20,756 bases of DNA from Congzhengia sp045635085. Lineage in GTDB: Bacteria > Bacillota > Clostridia > UBA1381 > UBA9506. Of this stretch, positions 13,365 through 20,756 are shown one piece after another (position 1 is the stretch's first letter; each line of letters starts with the position of its first letter). The notes under the pieces were generated by a model, which did not search any database, had not been told where the DNA came from, and was given only the letters and a program-made list of their open reading frames with translations. The position numbers and the translations under genes are program-made. The DNA is taken from contig JAZRBM010000001.1 of NCBI GenBank assembly GCA_045635085.1, forward strand, positions 1 to 20,756, written 5' to 3'.

Positions 13365-14660
13365 ATGCTAGACATAAGATTTGTTAAAGAAAACCCTGAA
13401 CTGGTAAAGGAAAACATCAAAAAAAAGTTTTCTGACCATAAACTTCCTTTGGTTGATGAGGTAATTTTGCTTCATGATAAAAAGCTTGAAATAACACAAA
13501 AAGCTGATAATCTTCGTGCAAACAGAAATAAAATCAGTAAAGAAATCGGCGTGTTAATGGGACAAGGCAAGCGTGATGAAGCCGAAAATATGAAAAAATT
13601 AGTATCTGAACAGGCAGAAGAACTAAAAGCATTAGCCGAAGAAGAAACTGTTTTAGAAGAAAAAATTAAAAAGATAATGCTCTCAATTCCTAACATTATT
13701 GACGATTCTGTTCCGATAGGAAAAAATGATGAAGAAAATGTAGAAGTTGAACAATTTGGCGAAAAGACCTGCCCTGATTTTGAAATTCCTTACCATATGG
13801 ACATTATGGAAAAGTTTTCGGGAATTGACAAAGAGTCCGCAGGCAGAGTAGCAGGTGAAGGTTTTTATTATTTAATGGGCGACATTGCAAGACTTCACAG
13901 TGCAGTATTATCCTATGCACGTGACTTTATGATTGATAAAGGGTTTATATATCATATCCCTCCGTTTATGATAAGAAGTAACGTTGTAACGGGCGTTATG
14001 AGTTTTGAAGAAATGGATGCCATGATGTATAAAATTGAGGGAGAGGACCTTTATCTGATTGGTACTAGTGAGCATTCAATGATAGGTAAATTTATCGACA
14101 CCTTAACACCTGAGGAAAAACTTCCGATGAAGCTCACAAGCTATTCTCCGTGCTTCCGTAAGGAAAAAGGCGCACACGGTATAGAAGAACGCGGTATATA
14201 TCGTATTCACCAGTTTGAAAAGCAGGAAATGATTGTTGTATGTAAGCCCGAAGAGAGTATGGATTGGTTCCATAAAATGTGGAGCTATAGCGTTGAACTT
14301 TTCCGTTCTTTAGATATTCCCGTTCGTACACTTGAGTGTTGCTCAGGGGATTTGGCAGACCTTAAGGTTAAATCTTATGATGTTGAGGCCTGGTCGCCAA
14401 AACAACAAAAATATTTTGAGGTTTGCTCTTGCTCTAACTTAGGAGACGCTCAGTCAAGAAGACTCGGAATAAGAGTAAAATCGGATGATGGCAAAAAATA
14501 TTTTGCACATACATTAAACAATACAGTTGTTGCGCCTCCAAGAATGTTGATTGCATTTTTAGAAAACAACCTGATGTTTGACGGGGAAAAATACAGTATA
14601 AAAATTCCTAAAGCACTTCAGCCGTATATGGGCGGAAAAGAAATAATAAATGAAAAATAA
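13365..14660 (+). CDS. serS: Serine-tRNA ligase, divergent (archaeal-like)
   Basis: SerRS charges tRNA-Ser (and tRNA-Sec where present) with serine in the cytosol. The 431-residue protein has the normal plan. The N-terminal tRNA-binding coiled coil spans about residues 30-105, and the class II catalytic core follows. That core has the serine-binding GTSEH (from 233), motif 2 PCFRKEKGAHGIEERG (Arg265), and motif 3 LNNTVVAPPRML with Arg393. These blocks differ from the usual bacterial forms (TAEVPLTN, CFRSEAGSAGRDTRG, LNGSGLAVGR) and resemble archaeal SerRS (TSEHPL, CFRKEAGAHGKDTKG, LNSTAIATSR). AGGAG lies 10 bases before the ATG. It has its own likely promoter and a strong terminator. Only this copy is visible; a second, standard serS elsewhere cannot be excluded. 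Confidence 0.93.
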   Translation: MLDIRFVKENPELVKENIKKKFSDHKLPLVDEVILLHDKKLEITQKADNLRANRNKISKEIGVLMGQGKRDEAENMKKLVSEQAEELKALAEEETVLEEKIKKIMLSIPNIIDDSVPIGKNDEENVEVEQFGEKTCPDFEIPYHMDIMEKFSGIDKESAGRVAGEGFYYLMGDIARLHSAVLSYARDFMIDKGFIYHIPPFMIRSNVVTGVMSFEEMDAMMYKIEGEDLYLIGTSEHSMIGKFIDTLTPEEKLPMKLTSYSPCFRKEKGAHGIEERGIYRIHQFEKQEMIVVCKPEESMDWFHKMWSYSVELFRSLDIPVRTLECCSGDLADLKVKSYDVEAWSPKQQKYFEVCSCSNLGDAQSRRLGIRVKSDDGKKYFAHTLNNTVVAPPRMLIAFLENNLMFDGEKYSIKIPKALQPYMGGKEIINEK

Positions 14661-14692
14661 CATAAAATAAAACATATAGTACAATATGCTTT

Positions 14693-14738
14693 AATAGGCT
14701 GTAGCAAAATGATTTCATTTTGCTACAGCCTATTTTTT
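14693..14738 (+). terminator. Long-stem terminator after serS
   Basis: A perfect 19-bp stem, from AATAGGCTGTAGC (14693 on) to 14711 with its complement at 14716-14734, closes a four-base ATTT loop and runs into T residues. The GCTGTAGCAAAATG core is unusually long for a terminator and may be a dispersed hairpin repeat. Confidence 0.85.
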
Positions 14739-14815
14739 GTTTGTCCGCCACCTTTTTGTCATATTGTAAAAGCCTTAAAAATATAATATTGTACAACCCT
14801 TAAAGGAGGCTGATT

Positions 14816-15442
14816 ATGAAAAATTATATAAGACCTGTCAAAAGAAATCATAAAAGCACATTCTTGGCACAACTTGTGATTTGTGCTGTTATTTTGATTT
14901 TTTTGAGCATATTAAAGATTTCGCCCGATGATATGTTTGTTAAGGTTAAAAATGGAGTTGTACTTGTTTTGACAAAGCACACAGACATAAAGGATGAAAT
15001 AAAAAAAATCAAAGATATTTTTGTTACTGATAATGAAATTATGGCAATGAATCCCGTGTCAAGTTTCATTGTCCCGGCTAAAAATTGCACAGTTACAAAG
15101 GGATTTGGTGTGCAGGATGCAGACGAGAGTGGTTTTCATTACGGTGTGGATTTAAGGGTCTTGCCAAATGAAAATATCGTATCAGTAGCAAAGGGTGAAG
15201 TGACTGAAATTGCGACAAATCAGGAGTATGGCTCCTATATTATAATAAAGCACAGTAACGAAATTTCAACCCTCTATGCATACTTGAACGAAATACTGCC
15301 TGATGTCGGAAATACAGTTGAAAAAGGCCAGGCAATAGCAAGGGCAAACAAAGAGAACGACACCATTTATTTTGAAATAAAAAAAGGTGATACGTACTTA
15401 GATCCGTTGGAATTTATTGATTTTGGTGAGGCAAATGATTAA
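14816..15442 (+). CDS. spoIVFA: SpoIVFA-like protein (degenerate M23 domain)
   Basis: In Bacillus, SpoIVFA anchors and holds in check the SpoIVFB protease in the outer forespore membrane. This 208-residue protein has a basic N-terminus, one membrane segment (about residues 18-34), a variable linker, and a C-terminal LytM/M23-type domain from about residue 85. Of the M23 zinc site only His108 and Asp112 (FHYGVDL) remain. The usual YAHL histidine is Tyr in LYAYLNE, and the final HxH is YFE, so it is predicted to be catalytically inactive, as in known SpoIVFA. AAAGGAGG precedes the ATG. It overlaps spoIVFB by 8 bases, which fixes its identity. Confidence 0.85.
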   Translation: MKNYIRPVKRNHKSTFLAQLVICAVILIFLSILKISPDDMFVKVKNGVVLVLTKHTDIKDEIKKIKDIFVTDNEIMAMNPVSSFIVPAKNCTVTKGFGVQDADESGFHYGVDLRVLPNENIVSVAKGEVTEIATNQEYGSYIIIKHSNEISTLYAYLNEILPDVGNTVEKGQAIARANKENDTIYFEIKKGDTYLDPLEFIDFGEAND

Positions 15443-16289
15443 GATAACACGCTATTTATATATCCATATACTGATTGCGCCTATGCTGATTTTAGCGTAT
15501 ACATTTGGTAGCCAGATGACGTTTTTTATATCTTTTTGTGTTGTTCTGATACATGAATTATCTCATCTAGTTGTTGCAGTTTTGGTGGGAGCTGATGTAA
15601 AATCCATAATAATCCTGCCGTTTGGCATGACGCTTAGGCTGTCAGGGGATATAGTAAGATACCCTAAAAAAGAAATACTGATAGCTCTTGCCGGACCTTT
15701 ATCAAATGCAATAATGTTAGCGATAGCGGGGCTGTTTTTAAAAAATCATGCCGATGATTTAAATTTTTTGCTTTTTGTAATTATAAATTGGTCGGTTCTT
15801 TTATTAAATCTTGTCCCGGTTCCACCACTGGATGGTGGCAGAATAATGCGGGCAATTTTAATCAAAAGTATGGGAATTATGAACTCTGCAAAAATTATAA
15901 GAAAAATTTCCCGTATATTTATCGCTTTAATTTTCTCGCTGGGCATAATATTACTTATTAAAACACGCGGAAATCCAAGCCTTTGTATAATTGGCGGTTT
16001 TTTGGCATTTTCTTTAATTGAAGAAAAAAAGTCAAGTGATCTTCTTATTATGAATGAAATGATTTATGAAAAAGAAAAATTTAAAAATCATTCCTTGATT
16101 CCTACATCAACACTTACAGTAAGTTATAAAACACCTGCACAAAAAGTGATTAAAAAGCTCAATCTCAGCACTTTTTATATAATTTATATACTCGATGACA
16201 GCCTTAAAATTATCAAAACCGCAACGGAGAGCGATTTCATCCGTGCGGTTAAGAAAAAGGGTTATAGAGTTTTGTCTGAGGATGTTTAG
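15435..16289 (+). CDS. spoIVFB: SpoIVFB-like site-2 intramembrane metalloprotease
   Basis: SpoIVFB is the M50-family intramembrane zinc protease that processes pro-sigma-K in the mother cell during sporulation. The 284-residue product matches the Bacillus protein (288). It has the zinc motif HELSH with His40, Glu41 and His44 in a membrane helix, and NLVPVPPLDGGR with the third ligand Asp133. Several hydrophobic helices follow, then a CBS-like C-terminal domain (from LIPTSTLTVS to the end) of the kind that senses ATP in Bacillus. GGTGAG precedes the ATG at 15435; an in-frame start at 15417 lacks support. It is coupled to spoIVFA. Its stop overlaps that of the convergent small gene by 3 bases. 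Confidence 0.92.
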   Translation: MIKITRYLYIHILIAPMLILAYTFGSQMTFFISFCVVLIHELSHLVVAVLVGADVKSIIILPFGMTLRLSGDIVRYPKKEILIALAGPLSNAIMLAIAGLFLKNHADDLNFLLFVIINWSVLLLNLVPVPPLDGGRIMRAILIKSMGIMNSAKIIRKISRIFIALIFSLGIILLIKTRGNPSLCIIGGFLAFSLIEEKKSSDLLIMNEMIYEKEKFKNHSLIPTSTLTVSYKTPAQKVIKKLNLSTFYIIYILDDSLKIIKTATESDFIRAVKKKGYRVLSEDV

Positions 16290-16513
16290 GAAAATGCAAG
16301 ATATAATATTGCAAGCAAAAGCCACACATCATCACAGTTTGTAAGATACAATACAGCCAAAAGCCCTAAAAGTAATATCTTGTCGGTATCTGTTTTGTGA
16401 TTTAAAACAGGTTTAGGATCACAGATTTTAGTATTGTTTTCATAGGGCTTTGGTTCGCCCTTGTGAATTGGGGATGAGTAGTTGTTGCTTGAATTATAAT
16501 AGTTTGTAACCAC
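16286..16513 (-). CDS. Small membrane protein, unknown function
   Basis: This 75-residue protein has a polar N-terminal half rich in asparagine, tyrosine and proline, then one hydrophobic hairpin: ILLLGLLAVLYLTN, a CDD turn, and WLLLAILYLAFS. Short proteins ending in two hydrophobic stretches around a charged turn are common in Clostridia and I know no function. The start is GTG at 16513, with AAAGGAG and a 7-base spacer; the binding site overlaps the stop of the gene before it. It is last in a three-gene operon and converges on spoIVFB with overlapping stop codons. Confidence 0.7.
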   Translation of the reverse strand: MVTNYYNSSNNYSSPIHKGEPKPYENNTKICDPKPVLNHKTDTDKILLLGLLAVLYLTNCDDVWLLLAILYLAFS

Positions 16514-16525
16514 ATCATTTCTCCT

Positions 16526-16819
16526 TTAAAACAAGTTTTCGTTCTTTGCCTTTTCGGCAATTTTTATAAGCTTTAACATATTTATAGTCTGGTCAATTTT
16601 TTTGCTTTTTTCAGCTGATAAAAAAGGCTTTAAATCACGAAGCAGTCGCGCCCGCTCATCATCTGTATTTAATTCTGAAAACATACTTCCGAGCTTTAAA
16701 ATTGTACCTAAATCAAAAGGGTTATCATCTGCAGTAGCGTTTTTTTCTGTTTCTTCGCTTTTAGTATTGTCTGATAAAAGTGAAGTCAAAGTTTCGAGCA
16801 ATTGATTTTCTTCTGACAT
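16526..16819 (-). CDS. Small helical protein, unknown function
   Basis: I cannot name a family for this 97-residue protein. A charged N-terminus (MSEENQLLETLTSLLSD) leads through an acidic linker to a helical C-terminal part, with FDLGTILKLGSMFSELN, then LLRDLKPFLSAEKSKKIDQ and MLKLIKIAEKAK. The pattern KPFLSxEKxKKIDxxIxxxKL seems familiar from clostridial hypothetical proteins. No membrane segment or signal peptide is seen. AGGAGG precedes the ATG and overlaps the stop of the upstream 54-residue gene. It is the middle gene of the operon. Confidence 0.75.
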   Translation of the reverse strand: MSEENQLLETLTSLLSDNTKSEETEKNATADDNPFDLGTILKLGSMFSELNTDDERARLLRDLKPFLSAEKSKKIDQTINMLKLIKIAEKAKNENLF

Positions 16820-16828
16820 ATTTACCTC

Positions 16829-16993
16829 CTAAAAAAGCTTTTTAAACTGGTTAATGATGTCAGGATTTTTTTTGATTTCATCTATGAGCTTAGAAACGTC
16901 AACGTTTTTTGCTTTTTCCTTTAGTGTTGGGTCAGATAATAATTTGCTGAGTTTTTCCTTGTCAAGATTTTTTAAAAGTGTTTCAATATTAAT
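16829..16993 (-). CDS. 54-residue protein with apparent AUU start
   Basis: The frame encodes 54 residues, beginning (M)NIETLLKNLDKEKLSKLLSD and ending DEIKKNPDIINQFKKLF, a charged two-helix protein. It resembles the helical style of the next gene, and its stop codon overlaps the next gene's AGGAGG. No ATG or TTG exists in frame near the beginning. The AGGAG at 17006-17002 has an 8-base spacer to an ATT codon at 16993, so AUU is the best start. The only other option is GTG at 17002, which overlaps the binding site itself. The conservative coding pattern and tight coupling support a real gene; the exact start is inferred. Confidence 0.65.
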   Translation of the reverse strand: MNIETLLKNLDKEKLSKLLSDPTLKEKAKNVDVSKLIDEIKKNPDIINQFKKLF

Positions 16994-17101
16994 AACAACC
17001 ACTCCTTTTTATTTGTTGCTACATTATATGTTTAAAATGTGAGTTTTTTTACAGATAACATAATTTTTTTTTATTCATATAATAAAATGAGGAGTGATGA
17101 A

Positions 17102-18229
17102 ATGATATATTTAGATAATGCAGCAACAAGCTATAAAAAGCCGGACATTGTTATGAAGACAACCATTAAAGCGATGTATGAAAATAGTGCAAATCCGGGA
17201 CGGTCAGGGCATAATTTGTCGCTTGGTGCGGGTGAAATTTTATATGATGCCAGAAAGAGCTTAGCAAGGCTTTTAAATGTAGCTAATCCTGATAGAATTG
17301 TTTTTTGTCATAATACAACAGATGCATTAAATAAAGGAATAAAGGGGATAATGAAGGATGGCGGGCATATAATTACAACATCTATGGAGCACAATTCTGT
17401 CATAAGACCTATCAAGGCTTTAGAAAAATCAGGAGTAAGCCATTCAATATTAAGAGGAAATGACTGCGGCGAGCTAGATTTAGAAAAACTTGATAAAATG
17501 ATAAGACGCGACACAAAGCTCATTGTTATGACGCATTCTTCAAACGTGTGCGGAAATATCTATGATATAGAAAAAGCAGCTAAAATAGCTCACGACAAGA
17601 ATGTGCTGTTTATGGTAGACGGGGCGCAAAGTATAGGTACACTTGATATAGATTGTGAAAAAATAGACCTATTGGCGTTTCCCGGACACAAAGGGTTAAT
17701 GGCGCCTATGGGGACAGGAGGACTCTATGTAGGAGAAAATGTAAAGATAAAGCCGATTATAGAGGGTGGCACAGGAAGTGTATCGGAAAGTCTTGTCCAG
17801 CCTGATTTTTTTCCGGATATGCTGGAAAGCGGTACGATGAATGTACCGGCAATTGCAGGACTTAAAGCAGCGTGTGATTTTATATCGATGATTGGTACTA
17901 AAAAAATATTTAATCACGAAATCAAGTTGCGTATGGCGTTTGAAGAAATGATAAAAGATATAAAAAATGTCGAAATTTACGGCGGAAAAAACAAACTGGG
18001 TATATGTGCTTTTAATATTTTGGGACTTGACTGTGTGGAAGTATCACAAATTTTAAATGATGAATTTGGCATTTGTGTGCGCTCAGGGCTTCATTGTGCA
18101 TATCTTGCTCACAAAACGTTGAAAACTGAAGCAACAGGGTGTATAAGAGCGAGTTTTGGTTTTTTTAACAACTATAAGGATGTTGATATGGCACAGGACG
18201 CAATCCGTAAGATAGCAAAAAGAGTATAA
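17102..18229 (+). CDS. Cysteine desulfurase family protein (class V aminotransferase fold)
   Basis: This PLP enzyme of 375 residues belongs to the CsdB/SufS-like cysteine desulfurase group that removes sulfur from cysteine for iron-sulfur clusters or other sulfur uses. It opens MIYLDNAATSYKKP and shows NSANPGRSGH, SMEHNSVIRP, VDGAQSIGT, the PLP lysine Lys197 in FPGHKGLMAPMGTGG, ESGTMN, and the active-site Cys332 in RSGLHCAYLAHKTL. The RSGLHCAxLAH form points to the stand-alone Firmicute subfamily (EF2568 type) rather than SufS of a suf operon, and no sufU or iscU is adjacent. The start at 17102 follows AGGAG with a 7-base spacer; an upstream in-frame reading from 17039 lies in promoter-like AT-rich DNA. 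Confidence 0.92.
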   Translation: MIYLDNAATSYKKPDIVMKTTIKAMYENSANPGRSGHNLSLGAGEILYDARKSLARLLNVANPDRIVFCHNTTDALNKGIKGIMKDGGHIITTSMEHNSVIRPIKALEKSGVSHSILRGNDCGELDLEKLDKMIRRDTKLIVMTHSSNVCGNIYDIEKAAKIAHDKNVLFMVDGAQSIGTLDIDCEKIDLLAFPGHKGLMAPMGTGGLYVGENVKIKPIIEGGTGSVSESLVQPDFFPDMLESGTMNVPAIAGLKAACDFISMIGTKKIFNHEIKLRMAFEEMIKDIKNVEIYGGKNKLGICAFNILGLDCVEVSQILNDEFGICVRSGLHCAYLAHKTLKTEATGCIRASFGFFNNYKDVDMAQDAIRKIAKRV

Positions 18230-18257
18230 TCTTTACAATTCAGTCAGAATTAAATCG

Positions 18258-18286
18258 TTGACTTTATTAAGCAAGAATAGTATAAT
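18258..18286 (+). promoter_or_regulatory. Sigma-A promoter of tmRNA
   Basis: TTGACT (18258-18263) and TATAAT (18281-18286) are separated by 17 bases. Transcription near 18293 would give a short 5' leader removed by RNase P at 18315. Confidence 0.9.
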
Positions 18287-18314
18287 AAATTAGTAGATAC
18301 AAATAAATTAATAT

Positions 18315-18662
18315 GGGGATGCAACGGTTTCGACGGAAAAAGCGAACATTTGGGAGCGGGTAGTGGTGCGGAGCCACTTTAAAATCCGTAACTTAAAAAT
18401 AATCGATAATAATAGATTAGCTTACGCTGCCTAATTAATGGCAGCTGCTCTTTGCCGATCTACCGCAGTCGGCAAAAGGGTATCATTTTAGCGGTGAACG
18501 TGAGCAGCCAAAGCTTTGCGGCTGCCATGACCTATGAAGCTACCAAATTTTAAGGCTTGTTTGTGAGCCTTAAAAGGCGGGAATTTTAATCACAAACTGC
18601 ACCCGGAGTGCCTGAATCGGAACTTTTTTCGGACAGGAGTTCGACTCTCCTCATCTCCACCA
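18315..18662 (+). ncRNA. ssrA: tmRNA (ssrA)
   Basis: The transfer-messenger RNA rescues stalled ribosomes and tags their nascent proteins for proteolysis. The 5' end GGGGATGCAACGG pairs through GGGGATG with CATCTCC at the 3' end, followed by ACCA (one G-T pair in the stem). The T-arm GGAGTTCGACTCTCC is present and the length is 348 bases. The tag frame ends TTA GCT TAC GCT GCC TAA at 18434. Reading back in frame to the TAATC element places the resume codon at GAT (18405-18407), predicting the tag A-DNNRLAYAA, with Ala carried by the RNA. The LAYAA end is typical of Clostridia. A U-run terminator is not obvious after it. Confidence 0.95.
18405..18434 (+). other. tmRNA tag-peptide reading frame
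   Basis: GAT AAT AAT AGA TTA GCT TAC GCT GCC TAA encodes DNNRLAYAA. The five bases before it, TAATC, correspond to the resume-site determinant (TAGTC in E. coli). GAT as resume codon is unusual; most are GCN. Confidence 0.75.
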
Positions 18663-18831
18663 AAGTCAGTTTCGAGAAACTGCGTAGCAGTTTTTCGAAA
18701 GTGATTTTGTAAGAAGTCACTAAAGTACCTTGAAAACTAAACATTGAAGATATCGAAATTGATTTTTTAATTAAGTTTTTCCGTAAAAGGGTAAAAAGTA
18801 TTAAAGAATCTCATGTAATTCAGAGAACCAA
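18663..18831 (+). other. Spacer between tmRNA and 23S rRNA, resembling a 16S-23S spacer
   Basis: This stretch starts with a 14-bp hairpin (18670-18683 with 18687-18700, loop GTA, one G-T pair). It has no run of T directly after it. Then comes TACCTTGAAAACTAAACATTGAA (18726 on), which closely resembles the CTTTGAAAACTGAAC element that precedes 23S in Firmicute 16S-23S spacers (boxA-like). I see no 16S 3' end, no spacer tRNA and no clear promoter here. Confidence 0.6.

Positions 18832-20756
<1,925 letters not shown>

Noticed and set aside
18670..18700. Terminator for tmRNA
   Set aside because: The hairpin is good but no T run follows; it is described as part of the spacer instead.

Overview
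The window looks like a chromosomal segment of an AT-rich, spore-forming Firmicute of class Clostridia. The evidence is the strong AGGAGG-type ribosome binding sites, sigma-A promoters with 17-nt spacers, abundant intrinsic terminators, L27 made with a cleavable N-terminal extension next to its protease Prp, an L21 leader RNA, a SpoIVFA/SpoIVFB pair, a DUF1540 protein and a tmRNA tag ending in LAYAA. The right edge lies inside a 23S rRNA gene and the left edge begins with a perfect inverted repeat inside a gene. Both are typical of the ends of a short-read contig.

Layout. Positions 1-2516 (minus strand) hold a tight four-gene operon: a DUF5685 protein, a J-domain/TPR protein with a cysteine-rich tail, a multi-pass membrane protein, and a DUF1385 (YqhQ-like) gene cut by the left edge. 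Positions 2629-7628 (plus) carry lower glycolysis in pathway order, pgk-tpiA-gpmI-eno, from one strong promoter, with intrinsic terminators before gpmI and before eno. Two small genes follow (an unknown protein and a DUF1540 protein). Positions 8220-9312 hold rplU-prp-rpmA behind an L21 leader, then a metallophosphoesterase. Convergent to it on the minus strand are tRNA-Leu(CAA) and a patatin-like lipase that share one transcription direction.

Positions 11179-14740 (plus) carry hup (HU), a TrmH-family rRNA methyltransferase, tadA, a signal-peptidase-like S26 protein and a divergent, archaeal-looking serS. SpoIVFA and SpoIVFB (intramembrane protease of mother-cell sigma-K processing) follow at 14816-16289. 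A minus-strand operon of three small uncharacterised proteins (16286-16993) runs convergently into spoIVFB; its first gene seems to use a rare AUU start. A cysteine desulfurase-family enzyme (17102-18229), tmRNA (18315-18662) and the first about 1.9 kb of 23S rRNA (18832-20756) complete the window.

Most of the window is housekeeping: glycolysis, ribosome biogenesis, tRNA modification and charging, trans-translation, plus sporulation. I found no CRISPR array, transposase, prophage or defence system. The most interesting points are the uncharacterised DUF5685/J-protein/YqhQ operon, the AUU-start small-protein operon, tmRNA placed directly upstream of 23S rRNA without 16S, the GAU resume codon of tmRNA, and the archaeal-like SerRS.
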